64,000 nucleotides of DNA from CAJCIT01 sp963771305 (GCA_963771305.1 CAVYTS010000019.1:124001-188000); one strand, 5' to 3'. Positions 18,434 through 29,131 are shown, counted from the first letter of the stretch. The notes: generated by a model from the letters alone, not told the origin. Translations and numbers: made by a program.

Positions 18434-20905
18434 ATGGAAGCCATTGCTGCTGATGTAAGGTACGCGCTCCGGACCCTTTGGAAGAATCCGGGCTTCAGCG
18501 CGATCGCGGTGGCGGCGCTCGCGCTCGGTATTGGCGCCAATACGGCCATTTTCACAGTTGTGAACGCGGTGCTTCTTGAGCCGCTGCCCTATCCGCAGCC
18601 CGATCGGATCATGAAGGTGGGCCGGCAGTACACCGATCAAGTCGGCTACTCGAATTCGATCCCGAAGTTCATGGTATGGCGGCAAAACGATGTGTTTGAG
18701 TCGTTTGCCCTTTACGATCAATCCGGGCCAGCCCTGAATGTCGGCACCGGACAGCCGCCTCAGCAAGTCAAAGGCGTGCATGTCTCGCGAGAGTATTTCG
18801 CGGTTTTTGGGATTCCGCCGATGATGGGCCGCACCTTCGCCGAATCTGAAGATCTTCCGAACGGACCCAACGTGGCGGTTGTCGGCCAGCAGGTCTGGCG
18901 CTCACAGCTTGGGGGCGATCCTCAAGCGCTGGGTCGCACCGTCACGCTGAATGGCGCGCCGTACACCGTCGTGGGCGTGATGCCGGGCAGCTTCCGTGCG
19001 GATCCGCCGGCGGAAGTGTGGCTCCCGCTGCAAGCCGATCCGAACAGCTCAAATCAGGGGCACTACTTGTATGCTGCCGGGCGGTTGAAGCCCAGCATAA
19101 GTGTCGAACGGGCGCGGGCGGAAATGAAAGTGATGGGCGAGCGGTTCCGGCATGCGAATCCGAAATGGATGGACAAGAATGAGAGCGTCGCGGTAGTGCC
19201 CATGCGGGAGGCAACGGTTGGCAACGTGAAGACTGCGCTGCTGGTGCTGCTGGGTGCCGTGGCATTTGTGTTGTTGATCGCTTGCGCGAACGTGGCGAAT
19301 TTATTGCTGGCGCGAGCCGCCGGCCGCCAAAGGGAGTTGGCGATTCGAACGGCGCTGGGCGCGAATCGGTGGCGCGTGGTCAGGCAGTTACTGACCGAGA
19401 GTCTGATTCTGTCGGGCATTGGGACCGCAGTCGGCTTTGCGCTTGGCGCATGGGGTGTCCGTGGGCTGTTGCTTCTGGTGCCAGGCAACATACCGCGATT
19501 GACGGATGCAGGTGGCGTGCCTGTCTCCGTGCCGCTGGTTGACTGGAGGGTGCTCGGCTTCACGATCGGTGTTGCCCTTGTGACCGGAGTCTTGTTTGGG
19601 TTATTCCCAGCTTTGCGCACCTCGAACCCTGACGTAGCGGTCACATTGAAGGAAGCGGGCAGCCGCACGGGCACGGGCCTGCGACAGAATCGTGTGCGTG
19701 GAGCGCTGGTCGTAAGCGAGATCGCGCTGGCGCTGGTGTTGCTGGTGGGCGCAGCGCTGCTGATCCGGACATCCATGGGCTTGAAGGGTGTGAAAACCGG
19801 GTTTGACGGACACAACGTGCTGACCTTGCAGACTTCCTTGGCCGGCGGAAGTTATGCCAGCACGGCAAAGGTGGACAATCTCGCACGGCAGGTCGTTCGG
19901 AAGCTAGAAGCGTTGCCAGGAGTTGACTCCGCTGCCACAACGTTGATGCTGCCTGCAGATGGGGATATTGATCTGCCGTTTAGTATCGCGGGCAAGGTAC
20001 CCACGAAAGGCCAACTGTATAACGGCGACGAGCAATGGCGAGCTGTCTCGGCTCATTACTTCAAGACGATGAGGATTCCTCTGCTGCGGGGGAGGACGTT
20101 TGAGGAGACTGACACGGGTATTTCGAGCCGTGTGGTGATCATCAATGACGCCATGGCGAAGAAGTACTGGCCCAAGGAGGATCCCGTCGGCCAGGTGATC
20201 ACAATCGGCAAGGGACTGGGACCCCAGTTTGAAGAGCCGTCGCGCCTGGTGGTGGGTGTGGTTGGAAACGCTCGCGAAACAGGCTTGAGCGACAAGGATG
20301 TTGCCGTCATGTACATTCCTGCGGGTCAAATGACCGAGGGATTGACGACTCTTGCGAACAACGTGATTCCACTTTCGTGGGTGATCCGAACGGGGATGGA
20401 TCCCCTGACCATGCGAGCGACCGTCGAGCACGAATTTCGCTCGGTGGATCCGCAGATACCGATCGCCCGCGAGAGAAGCATGGAACAGGTGCTATCGGAG
20501 TCCGTTGCCCGCCAGGACTTCAACATGCTCCTGTTGACTATCTTCGCGGGGATCGCCCTGCTGCTGGCATCCATCGGCATCTATGGATTGATGTCGTACA
20601 CAGTCGAGCAGCGAACGCAGGAAATCGGAATAAGAATGGCGTTGGGAGGAGAGAGACCGCAAATGCTGCGAATGATGGTAGTCCAGGGAATGAAGTTAAC
20701 CCTTATCGGCGTCATCGTCGGGCTCGGAATAGCGTTTGGACTGACAAAACTTCTGGCGAGCCTATTGTTCGAGGTGAAGTCAAGCGACCCAGTAACGTTT
20801 GTTGCGGTCGCGGCAATACTGACAATCGTTTCGTTCTTGGCAATCTATATACCCTCGCGGAGGGCGATGAACGTCGAGCCCGTGCAGGCGTTGAGGTACG
20901 AATAA
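18434..20905 (+). CDS. ADOP-type (MacB/FtsX-like) ABC transporter permease
   Basis: This 823-aa permease has the duplicated architecture of the acidobacterial duplicated orphan permeases. The N-terminus shows the DVRYALRTLWKNPGFSAIAV signature followed by GIGANTAIFTVVNAVLL. A MacB_PCD periplasmic domain comes next, then a first FtsX core (RQRELAIRTALGANRWRVVRQLL). A second MacB_PCD domain precedes a second FtsX core (EQRTQEIGIRMALGGERPQ) ending VEPVQALRYE. About eight membrane segments are expected. The family normally occurs without an adjacent ATPase gene, and none is seen here. Function is unproven; export or mechanotransmission similar to MacB is assumed. Confidence 0.93.
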   Translation: MEAIAADVRYALRTLWKNPGFSAIAVAALALGIGANTAIFTVVNAVLLEPLPYPQPDRIMKVGRQYTDQVGYSNSIPKFMVWRQNDVFESFALYDQSGPALNVGTGQPPQQVKGVHVSREYFAVFGIPPMMGRTFAESEDLPNGPNVAVVGQQVWRSQLGGDPQALGRTVTLNGAPYTVVGVMPGSFRADPPAEVWLPLQADPNSSNQGHYLYAAGRLKPSISVERARAEMKVMGERFRHANPKWMDKNESVAVVPMREATVGNVKTALLVLLGAVAFVLLIACANVANLLLARAAGRQRELAIRTALGANRWRVVRQLLTESLILSGIGTAVGFALGAWGVRGLLLLVPGNIPRLTDAGGVPVSVPLVDWRVLGFTIGVALVTGVLFGLFPALRTSNPDVAVTLKEAGSRTGTGLRQNRVRGALVVSEIALALVLLVGAALLIRTSMGLKGVKTGFDGHNVLTLQTSLAGGSYASTAKVDNLARQVVRKLEALPGVDSAATTLMLPADGDIDLPFSIAGKVPTKGQLYNGDEQWRAVSAHYFKTMRIPLLRGRTFEETDTGISSRVVIINDAMAKKYWPKEDPVGQVITIGKGLGPQFEEPSRLVVGVVGNARETGLSDKDVAVMYIPAGQMTEGLTTLANNVIPLSWVIRTGMDPLTMRATVEHEFRSVDPQIPIARERSMEQVLSESVARQDFNMLLLTIFAGIALLLASIGIYGLMSYTVEQRTQEIGIRMALGGERPQMLRMMVVQGMKLTLIGVIVGLGIAFGLTKLLASLLFEVKSSDPVTFVAVAAILTIVSFLAIYIPSRRAMNVEPVQALRYE

Positions 20906-21222
20906 GCGTCTTCGGCTTCCGCCTAAATCTGTGCATCTCGGGAATGCCATCGATGCGCACTCGCGCACTTGAAGGTTACCCTGACTCTTCCCCGCTCTCT
21001 GGTTCAGGCTTCTTCAGGCCGATAATGGATTCGGTCCACTCAGCCATGATTTTGGCCACCACTGGCTCAAAGCACCTTCCGGGGAGTTGGCGCTCTCGAG
21101 CACAAAGGCGTCAGCGAGATTGAAGCCCGTAAAATCGCCGGGGATACACGCCCGTCACTCGAAAAGGGCAACGATTTTTTGCTTGATACTGGTACAGGGC
21201 TGCAGGTGCTCAGGTATCGACG
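20906..21222. other. Intergenic region, no gene
   Basis: A 317-bp space lies between convergent genes. The frames reading through it are extensions of antisense or alternative frames of the permease. Nothing is recognised. Confidence 0.4.
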
Positions 21223-21990
21223 TCACACCCCCTTACGTGGAGAAACAAGGCAATGATTCGTGGGCTGCATGCGATGTTCTATTCGTCTCAAGCTAGCGAA
21301 TCTCAGCGTGCCTCTGGGGCTCGGCAGACTGCCGGGAAGCCAGTTAAGCTGTGCGGTGGCGGTGGCGAGCGTGTTTCCGCTGGCGTCCACGAGGAAGAAC
21401 GTCAATCCATTAGAGACCCACATTCCTGTTGCTGCGATTCCTTCTGAGCCCCCGTTCGCCATCACGGGCCCTTGTGGAGATCCAACGCGAATCTGCACCT
21501 GAGCGAAACCTGGGGCATTCCAGATGAGTTGTGCTTGCCCGAGGGCTGTTCCCGGCGGGGGAGTAATCGGATCCGGAACGATGTTGAGGACGCCTTGGCC
21601 CGGCGGCGGCGTAGGGACTGTGTAGACGGTTGTGGAGGCCAAGACCTGTTTAGTGTTCTGGTCGACCAGGAAAAAGGAGAGCTTGTTCGAGACCCAATCG
21701 CCGGTCATTGCAATGCCGGTTGAGCCGCCGTTGGCGAGAAGGGCTCCGTTGGGAGATCCCACAAGAACCTCGGTTGCCTGACTGTTTGGCGCACTCCAAA
21801 CGAGGGTCGTGATCCCGATGATTTCCCCGGCGCTAGCGTAAGGAAGCTTGGCGATGCCTTCAGCGAAGCAGAGCCGTCGGTGTTTGAGGTAATGACTGCC
21901 ACGTTCGTTGTGGCGATGACTACGCCTGTGCGGGGTTGCACTAGATAGAATGGCATTCCATCCGAGACAGCCCGATATCTGCTGTTATCG
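21223..21990 (-). pseudogene. Remnant of a secreted protein with ~90-residue tandem repeats, frameshifted
   Basis: Three related units are readable. They end DGMPFYLVQPRTGVVIATTN, DWVSNKLSFFLVDQNTKQVL and MWVSNGLTFFLVDASGNTLA, and two carry VGSP(N/Q)G then ANGGS. The first unit is in another frame. Reading past its end near 21830 in the second frame gives ITTLVWSAPNSQATEVLVGS, which leads directly into the second unit, so one indel separates them. No intact start is present. The units look like beta-sandwich modules appended to secreted acidobacterial enzymes. The parent protein cannot be identified. Confidence 0.62.
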
Positions 21991-22295
21991 GAAGCTATTC
22001 TCGGCGCCCGTCTCGAGCCCCTGAATCGCTTCGCGACAAGCAAGCTGCTGAGCGGCCGGTGCGTTTCTAAAGGGCGCCGAGATTCTGGTTGCGAGTCGTC
22101 ATCCGGAATTGCGGGAAAGCAAATGCGCCATTGGGGCCCTCTCTTCATTGCCAGGGAGGACTAAAGGGAGACAAGCCGCGTAGCGATCCGCCGCAAATCG
22201 TTCGCCAGCCGTGCCCGATGGTGCTCGCGCCGGGTATATACTGGCCATCCAGGAACAGACGAACGTACGCCGAAGATGTTCGAAGAGGGTATGTG

Positions 22296-24506
22296 ATGCG
22301 GAATGCCGGATTTGCGTCTTTCGTATTGCTTGTAGCGATAGCCATAACCGGTTACCTCGCTGCGCAACAGCGCGAGACAGTGAGAGTCAAAGCCGACGAG
22401 ATTGGCGGCGTGGTCTCGAGCCCCAAGGGAGTCGAGGCGGGTGTGTGGGTCATAGCGGAAACCACCGATCTGCCCACGCGCTACATCAAGGAAGTGGTCA
22501 CCGACGACCAGGGCCGATACCTGATTCCCTCCCTTCCCACAGCGACATTCACTGTTTGGGCGCGCGGTTACGGGCTGGTAGACTCCCCCAAAGTAAAGGC
22601 ACGTCCGGGAACACAGGTCGATCTGAAGTCGTCCGTTGCGCCTGACAAGAGGATCGCAGCTCAATATTATCCGGCGAATTATTGGTACGCGATGCTGGCG
22701 ATACCGGAGAAAAACGAGTTTCCGGGCACCGGACCGGGTGGGAACGGGATTTCACCGAACATCAAGACACAGGAACAATGGCTGCACCTCATCAAGACTG
22801 ATAGCTGTGAGTCGTGCCACCAGTTGGGGAACGAGTATACGCGAACCATTCCAAAGCCTTTCAGCAACTTTGACTCACCTGCGCAGGCTTGGATGCGGCG
22901 CGTACAGTCGGGACAGGCCGGCAGGGCGATGGTGGGCGGCCTCACTCAACTGGGCGCCGAAAGGGCAACAGCCGAATTCGGCGACTGGACCACCCGGATC
23001 GCAAACGGCGAAGTGCCCGGCGAAGGTCCACCGCGGCCGGAGGGGATTGAGCGCAATGTTGTGGTTACGCAATCGGACTGGGCCGACCCAAAGGCGTATC
23101 TGCATGACGAAATCTCAACTGACAAACGCAACCCGAACGTCAATTCCAATGGGCTAATCTATGGGTCGCCCGAAGAAAGCCGGGATTATCTACCAGTGCT
23201 CGATCCCGTGCACAATACGATCAGCCAGGCGAAGGTCCCGTACCGGGACACGGATACACCGGGGCAGCCGAAGCCGTTGCAACCGTCGGCGGTCTGGGGC
23301 GACGAAGCGATCTGGGATAGCCACACGACAGTCCACAATCCGATGTTCGACGAGCGAGGGCGGCTGTGGTACACGTCGCGAATTCGAGCGAGCGACAACC
23401 CCGCATTCTGCAAAGTAGGATCGAGTCTTGAGTCGGCAAAACTTACGCCGGTAGCGAGTTCGGGTCGGCAACTAGCGGTCTACGATCCGAGTACCAAGCA
23501 GACATCGATGATTGATACTTGCTTCAGCACGCACCACCTGGTGTTCGCAACGGATGCCAACAATACGCTGTGGACCAGCAGCGGAGGAGGCGGAGGTGTG
23601 GTGGGCTGGCTGAACACGCGGTTGTGGGACAAAACGCACGATGAACAAAAATCGCAAGGATGGACAGCGCTTGTGCTGGACACGAACGGCAATGGAAAGC
23701 GAGACGCCTATCTGGACTCCGAACAGAAGGTACTGACGGCACCGAGCGGAGAGAGTTTGGGGACATCGACGGCACTTAGCGGGCCGGCCGATGCAACCCG
23801 CGACACGAGATTGAACGCTGCATTTTACGGCCTCGCCGTGGGGGCCGACGGGACTGTATGGGGCAGTATTCTAGGCTTCCCCGGCGGCATCGTGCGACTG
23901 AATCCCGGGCCAAATCCGCCCGAAACTGCACTGGCGGAGTACTATGAGGTCCCGTGGCATAACCCTAGAGCGCCGGTGTGGGGATATTCGCCGCGCGGTA
24001 TGGATATTGACAGCGAGAATGTCGTGTGGGTGGCGCTGGGGAGCGGGCATCTAGCGAGCTTCGACCGGCGGAAATGCAAGGGGCCGTTAAACGGGCCGCA
24101 GGCGACGGGCCAACACTGTCCGGAAGGGTGGACGCTCTATCCGACGCCGGGACCAAATTTTCGTAACGTGAAGGATTCCGGAAGCGCCGACTCACACTAC
24201 TACGACTGGGTGGATCAGTTCGACACGTTAGGGTTTGGAAAAAACACGCCGATTGTCACGGGCAACTCGTCCGATTCACTCATCGCTTTGGTGCGAGGGA
24301 AATTCGTCATCATGCGCGTTCCTTATCCGCTTGGATTTTTCGCCAAAGGTATGGATGGCCGCATCGACGATCCCAAGGCAGGCTGGAAAGGGAAGGGAAT
24401 CTGGACAACCTGGGGCACGCGCACACCCTTTCACAGTGAGACGGGCAAGGGGACGACCAGCAAAGTAGTTCACTTCCAGGTCCGGCCAAGTCCATTGGCG
24501 GATTAG
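22296..24506 (+). CDS. Secreted c-haem protein: CarboxypepD_reg-like domain plus lyase-like propeller
   Basis: The start is set at the ATG at 22296 (MRNAGFASFVLLVAIAITGY) because GAGGG lies 8-10 nt upstream. A signal peptide follows directly, giving 736 aa. Residues about 30-110 form a carboxypeptidase regulatory-like beta-sandwich (IGGVVSSPKGVEAGVWV ... YLIPSLPTATFTVWARGYGL). A single CESCH haem-c motif lies near 168, and the remaining about 500 residues form a beta-propeller like Vgb streptogramin lyases. It is predicted to be periplasmic or extracellular. An electron-transfer or oxidoreductase role is plausible but unproven. The ORF extends upstream of the chosen start without recognisable sequence. 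Confidence 0.8.
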   Translation: MRNAGFASFVLLVAIAITGYLAAQQRETVRVKADEIGGVVSSPKGVEAGVWVIAETTDLPTRYIKEVVTDDQGRYLIPSLPTATFTVWARGYGLVDSPKVKARPGTQVDLKSSVAPDKRIAAQYYPANYWYAMLAIPEKNEFPGTGPGGNGISPNIKTQEQWLHLIKTDSCESCHQLGNEYTRTIPKPFSNFDSPAQAWMRRVQSGQAGRAMVGGLTQLGAERATAEFGDWTTRIANGEVPGEGPPRPEGIERNVVVTQSDWADPKAYLHDEISTDKRNPNVNSNGLIYGSPEESRDYLPVLDPVHNTISQAKVPYRDTDTPGQPKPLQPSAVWGDEAIWDSHTTVHNPMFDERGRLWYTSRIRASDNPAFCKVGSSLESAKLTPVASSGRQLAVYDPSTKQTSMIDTCFSTHHLVFATDANNTLWTSSGGGGGVVGWLNTRLWDKTHDEQKSQGWTALVLDTNGNGKRDAYLDSEQKVLTAPSGESLGTSTALSGPADATRDTRLNAAFYGLAVGADGTVWGSILGFPGGIVRLNPGPNPPETALAEYYEVPWHNPRAPVWGYSPRGMDIDSENVVWVALGSGHLASFDRRKCKGPLNGPQATGQHCPEGWTLYPTPGPNFRNVKDSGSADSHYYDWVDQFDTLGFGKNTPIVTGNSSDSLIALVRGKFVIMRVPYPLGFFAKGMDGRIDDPKAGWKGKGIWTTWGTRTPFHSETGKGTTSKVVHFQVRPSPLAD

Positions 24507-24809
24507 AGCGAGCCGTATAGTTCGTCGAACAGTCCAGTGTGAGGCTGTCGCGCGAACGTCAAACCATTAGATCGCCTTTATGGTTTGCTCGCTGCGTGCT
24601 GTCAACAGCTACCATCGGGGGCCCGGCGTCGAGGACAGACAACTTCGCAGTACCGCGTCCACTCAACAAGAGTCCGGGCTTTAATTTGCGATTCAAGCGA
24701 TGCTGTGGGTAGGAGGAACTCTAGAGAGATCAGGAGGGTCGAATGGACGGCATTTGGGAACTCTCATGCGCCGATGAGATTCCCTCAAACATGCATACCA
24801 CCACAAGAA
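24507..24809. other. Convergent intergenic region, no gene
   Basis: A 303-bp gap lies between the convergent c-haem propeller gene and the bicupin gene. The short frames show no recognisable protein. No clear terminator hairpin was seen. Confidence 0.35.
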
Positions 24810-25571
24810 TTATGAGACCTCGCCCGGTTCATAGGCTTCGCCCGGACTCCCCGACGGATAGAATGCCCCCAGCAGCTTGATCGTGGCAGTCCCCGGATTT
24901 TCCACGCAATGCCGCACGCCAATGGGGAAGTAAATGCTGCTGCCAGGTCCGAATTCACAGGATCCGTCGTCGGTGTGCACGACCCCGTTTCCTTCCAGGA
25001 TGAAAATGCTCTCTTCATAGGTGTGGTAGTGGACCGGGGCTTTGCTCGGCGTAATCCATCCCGCGAACTGAGTGATCTGTTTACAGCCAAGGTCGGTATT
25101 GACCAGGTAGCGGAACACCCGGTCTTGAGTGGCGCGAATGTCTTCGCGATGATCTTCATGCAAGGCTAATCGCGGCGGCTCCCCGGATGGGGTTCGAAGC
25201 GGGCCATCGACTATGTGCCGGTGGGGATCCTCTGGGCAACATGAGCTGACCAAGCGAAGTGTCTCCACGGAAGGGTTCTCAATGTTGTAGATTGCCCCCG
25301 GGGGAATAAAAATTGCGGTGCCGGAGATGAGCGCGCACTCGAATCCATTGAGGCAGCATTTCCCTGCGCCGCTGGCGACGTAGAGGACCTCTTCGGCCCT
25401 CGGGTTCACCACTGAAGGCGATAATCCGGGAGCGTAGTCACTTACCGTCAGCGTGATGCGCCGTGCGCCGCTGTTTTGGGAAATGACGGTTCGGGCCGTC
25501 CAGTTGCCGAGAGTGCAAAGTTGCCCGTCTCCGGCCGAGTAAACGCGGCAACCGCCAGTAAGAATTTTCAT
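24810..25571 (-). CDS. Bicupin metalloprotein
   Basis: This 253-aa protein is counted from ATG 25571 (MKILTGGCRVYSAGDGQL), which skips an upstream extension without cupin content. It has two tandem cupin barrels. The N-terminal one (PRAEEVLYVASGAGKCCLNG) lacks the histidines. The C-terminal one has the metal set HYHTYEESIFILEG with the matching HCVEN. Architecture and length resemble (S)-ureidoglycine aminohydrolase-like and other bicupin hydrolases. The fold is secure but the substrate is unknown. The gene lies 170 bp downstream of the cyclase-family gene on the same strand, so a small catabolic unit is possible. Confidence 0.82.
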   Translation of the reverse strand: MKILTGGCRVYSAGDGQLCTLGNWTARTVISQNSGARRITLTVSDYAPGLSPSVVNPRAEEVLYVASGAGKCCLNGFECALISGTAIFIPPGAIYNIENPSVETLRLVSSCCPEDPHRHIVDGPLRTPSGEPPRLALHEDHREDIRATQDRVFRYLVNTDLGCKQITQFAGWITPSKAPVHYHTYEESIFILEGNGVVHTDDGSCEFGPGSSIYFPIGVRHCVENPGTATIKLLGAFYPSGSPGEAYEPGEVS

Positions 25572-25741
25572 GAGCGCACCGGTAGATCCACATTGTCCTC
25601 GCGAACCCGCCCACGCAACATTGACAACATCCAAAGCATTGTATACGCGGAAAGCCAGGCCGTGTGCTCGTTATCCAGGCAGCGGAGCGGCTATCGCCAA
25701 TTGGTTCGGGCATGCTACTCAGGGAAAATGTGCCGCTGACC

Positions 25742-26536
25742 CTATGTCGTCTTTACCGGAAATGCGAGGGGTCTGATCGGCGCGCCCGTAGCGCCGAGGA
25801 TGTTCATCGGAGCTGCCACAAAGAGAAACTCAGACAGGTGACTTCGAGCCAGACCTTCCAGGTTCAATACTTCGATGATGTGAATCCCCGACTCAACCAG
25901 CAAGTGCGCGTGAACGGGCATGGCAGCGCTAGGAGTTTTCTCGAACGCTACGGTATCCGAACCCGCGGCAAAGATCTTCTTGGAACTGAGCCAACGCGCC
26001 GCCTCGATCCCAGGACCCGGCGCGGTGCCGTTGTTGATGTATCTGGTTGCATCAGAGAACAACTGTGCCCAACCGGTACGGAGCAACACGACATCGCCCT
26101 GGTTGACTTCGACATGGGAGGCGCGGCCCAGATGGTCCTGCGTTATTTCGAAGCCGGCGGGGAGGATTTCGATGCCTTCGAGCGCCGCGATATCCAGAAG
26201 CACACCGCGGCGAACAATAGGCGCGATGGAATCGACGCCGAGATCCGACATCCCATGCTCGTAGGTGTGTTCCACTTTGCGGCCGCCATAGAATGTTCCG
26301 TTGCAGGAATAATGGCTCAACGCATCGATATGTGTACCCAGGTGAGTTCCCAGCGCTATTGCATCAGCGGCTGGCGTCACTCCGTCACTGTAGAGAATGT
26401 CGCCATGCTTCTTGGTCAGACTGTAGAGGAACGGCGGATGGGAGGGGTAATGTGGCATTCCCGGAAAGTATGGCTGACCGAGATCATAGACTGTTGCGTT
26501 TGGAAGGTCTTTCAGATCCATGACTTGATCCACCAA
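25742..26536 (-). CDS. Cyclase-family (kynurenine formamidase-like) metal hydrolase
   Basis: This 264-aa protein has the cyclase family motif HLGTHIDA (HxGTHxD), which binds the catalytic divalent metals. It is preceded by YDLGQPYFPGMPHYPSHP and followed by GDVVLLRTGW and the late PVHAHLLVESGIHIIE. Known members hydrolyse N-formylkynurenine, isatin or related amides and lactones in the cytoplasm. Start choice lies between 26536 and the Met five codons later. No neighbouring tryptophan-pathway genes are seen, so a xenobiotic or lactone substrate is as likely. The adjacent bicupin may act in the same pathway (inference). Confidence 0.88.
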   Translation of the reverse strand: MVDQVMDLKDLPNATVYDLGQPYFPGMPHYPSHPPFLYSLTKKHGDILYSDGVTPAADAIALGTHLGTHIDALSHYSCNGTFYGGRKVEHTYEHGMSDLGVDSIAPIVRRGVLLDIAALEGIEILPAGFEITQDHLGRASHVEVNQGDVVLLRTGWAQLFSDATRYINNGTAPGPGIEAARWLSSKKIFAAGSDTVAFEKTPSAAMPVHAHLLVESGIHIIEVLNLEGLARSHLSEFLFVAAPMNILGATGAPIRPLAFPVKTT

Positions 26537-26633
26537 CGATATCGCTCCCGAAACGATCCAGGAAGGACGGTCTCGTGATAGGTTTGTCTCGCAATAGCTA
26601 TTAAAGCTTGATGTTCCCAGTCAACTAACCTAT

Positions 26634-28750
26634 ATGAATCGCCGTGAATTTGTGGCTCTCCCGGTGGCGGCTTTGGCGGCCGGATCTTTCATCTCCGCTG
26701 ATCCGGATCTGCCTTGGCAGCGAAAGATCCGCCGGATCGGCCAATTGAATATGACCGAGCACGATCCGGTCGAAATGAATGTCGAAGAGTGGGCCGACTA
26801 TTGGGCCAGTCTCAAGGTAGATGTCGTTCTGGTCAGCATTACAGGTATTCTCGCCTTCTATCAAACTAAGGTTCCCTTCCACAGAAAAGGGAAATGTCTT
26901 GGCGACCGTGATTTTTTCGGGGAGTGTTGCTCGGCCGCAAAGAAACGCGGATTGCGGGTGGTGGGCCGACTGAGCCCGGACCTGAACTGGGCAGATGCTG
27001 TTGCAGCTCATCCCGAGTGGTTCCAACGTGACGAGGCAGGCAAGCCAATTGCTCACAAAGAAGATCCGCGGCTTTTCCGGACGTGCATGTTCAGCGCCTA
27101 CATGACTGACTACGTTCCGGCTGTGATGCATGAAGTGAACTCGCTTTATGACGTCGATGCCCTGTTTACGAACGCTTGGCCGCCGCTCGGGCAGCTACCC
27201 GCGTGCCATTGCCCGATCTGCAGCCAGCTTCCTGCTTCCGGAACGATCGCATTCTGGGATAAGTTCAACGAGCGCACCACGTATCTGTGGAAACTCTATG
27301 ACTCGATAGCAAAAGAGAAGAGGGCGGAAAACTTCTACTTCGCGAATCTATAGGCGGCGGAATTCGCTCATCAGCAAATCTGGTCCAGCTTGGACACTTG
27401 AGTGAGTGGTTTCAATGCGACAACCAGGGCCGCGGCGACGACGATACTCCCATTTGGGCGTGCGCTTCACAGGGGCGTGTTTGTAATGCGGTCCAGCAAG
27501 GAAAGATGGCCACGAATGTGACGGGCGCCTGGTCCACAGGCGCTGTTCGCTGGCGCTACGTGGCGAAGTCGGCACTCGAAGATCGCATGTGGTTCAACGA
27601 GACAGTTGCCAGCGGCATGGTTCCTTACCAGCACATCATCGGAGCGGAAAAAGGGCTGGGCGAAGACCGGCGAGTGCTGGAAACAGGCCGCGAGTTTTTC
27701 AACTGGACTGCGAAACACGACCCTCACTTCATAAGCAAAAAGTCAATTGCCACCATCGGAGTCGTGATGGGGCAGCGCACCAACCTCTTCTACAAACCGC
27801 CTGCGGGGGTGAACGTGAGCCATTACATGGACGGCCTGTACTCTGCGCTGCTGGATGGAAGATTCTTCTTCGACTTCGTTCATGAAGACAAGCTTTGGCC
27901 GAACGACTTGTCGAAGTATTCCGCTTTGATTCTGCCGAACACAGCTTTGCTCAGTGACCAGCAGTGCAAGCAAATTGCCGACTTTGCAAATGCCGGGGGT
28001 TCTTTGCTGGCGACATTCGAGACCAGCATGTATGACGAGCAAGGGAACAAGCGCCCTGACTTCGGACTGGCGGATGTGTTCGGTATCCGCAAGGCAGGCG
28101 AAATCATTGGTACGAACGGCAACGCATATTGTGCGCGTATCGAACGACGACACCCCATCGTGGCTGAGTTTGCGAATACAGCCTGGATAGCCGGAGCCGA
28201 GTACCGGCTTCCGGTCATACCCGTCGAGTCGCCGATATTGACGGTGGTTCCGGGCTCCGTCGCCTATCCGCCCGAGCTAGCCTATCCGAATCCGTCGCAC
28301 ACAAACGAGCCTGCCGTCGTGATTCTTGAAAAGGGCCGAAGCAGGCGCATCTATTTTCCCGGTGACATTGAACGTACGATGTGGCGTTCGGGCCACACGG
28401 ATCTGAACACTTTGCTGAAGAACTGTATCCGATGGATCGCCGGTGAAAACGTGCCAGTTCGCATTGACGGGCCGGGGGTGGTTGAGGCGTTCGCGTGGGA
28501 GACTCAGCCCGGATTCGCCCTACATGTCTTGAACTATACAAATCCGGCGATGCACAAAGGATGGATTCGGGGGTTCTTCCCGATTGGACCCCAGACTGTT
28601 CAGCTGAACGTGCCAGCGGAGCGAAAGATCACGGGTGTGGAAGTTCTTCGGGCGGAGACGGCTTTGCCGTTCAGCATAACCGATGACAGGGTCACATTTA
28701 CAATCCCGGGGATAGTCGATTATGAGGTTGCAGCGATCTACGCGGTTTAG
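26634..28750 (+). pseudogene. Tat-exported glycosidase-like protein, split by a 2-bp insertion
   Basis: The first part (26634-27353) starts MNRREFVALPVAALAAGSF, a twin-arginine-like signal, and runs through a TIM-barrel start (GQLNMTEHDPVEMNVEEW) to ENFYFANL-stop. The second part (27398-28750 plus upstream codons) continues exactly as GGGIRSSANLVQLGHLSEWF. The sequence ctaTAggcggc shows a duplicated TA at about 27349-27353; deleting it joins the frames. The second part has a beta-galactosidase-trimerisation-like domain (YSALILPNTALLSDQQCKQI) and a C-terminal beta domain. The joined protein would be about 705 aa, with an overall build like GH42-type or 'alpha-amylase family' proteins. No catalytic pair was assigned. 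Confidence 0.75.
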
Positions 28751-29131
28751 ACGCTTATACCGTTATGCGAAGCGTAACGGGGATTTTGTTCTCGTATCCA
28801 CTCATTGACCTTTTGACGCACTATTTCCCTTTCCGGAGTGAAGAAGGTGACCTTGGGCGAGTCGAGGAACGAGTTCTCGAGGGCGGCTTAATCGTCCCCA
28901 TAACCCGGCATCCCGCGCCAGTAAATGATTTCGCAAAGCGTCCCGTCTGGGTCGAGGCGCCGCGTACAGGTGGACTCTGCTGGATTCGGGTGGCAGCCCA
29001 CGCTCCCTACGCAAGGACCCGAGTTGCTCCCTGGGGGCAGCGGATACTGCGCCCTTTTTTCATCACCCCCGGAGTCGAGAAAAGAGCAAACAATTAAATG
29101 ATTGAGGGTTGCTCCGGCTACATGCCTTGCC
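28751..29131. other. Intergenic region, no gene
   Basis: This 381-bp stretch lies between the glycosidase-like pseudogene and the dihydroxyacetone kinase. A minus-strand frame ending LDPDGTLCEIIYWRGMPG vaguely recalls a glyoxalase-fold tail, but it has no supporting upstream sequence. Nothing firm is seen. Confidence 0.35.

Noticed and set aside
19063..19815. Minus-strand frame of 250 codons
   Set aside because: It is antisense to the ADOP permease; Ser/Thr/Pro-rich shadow composition.
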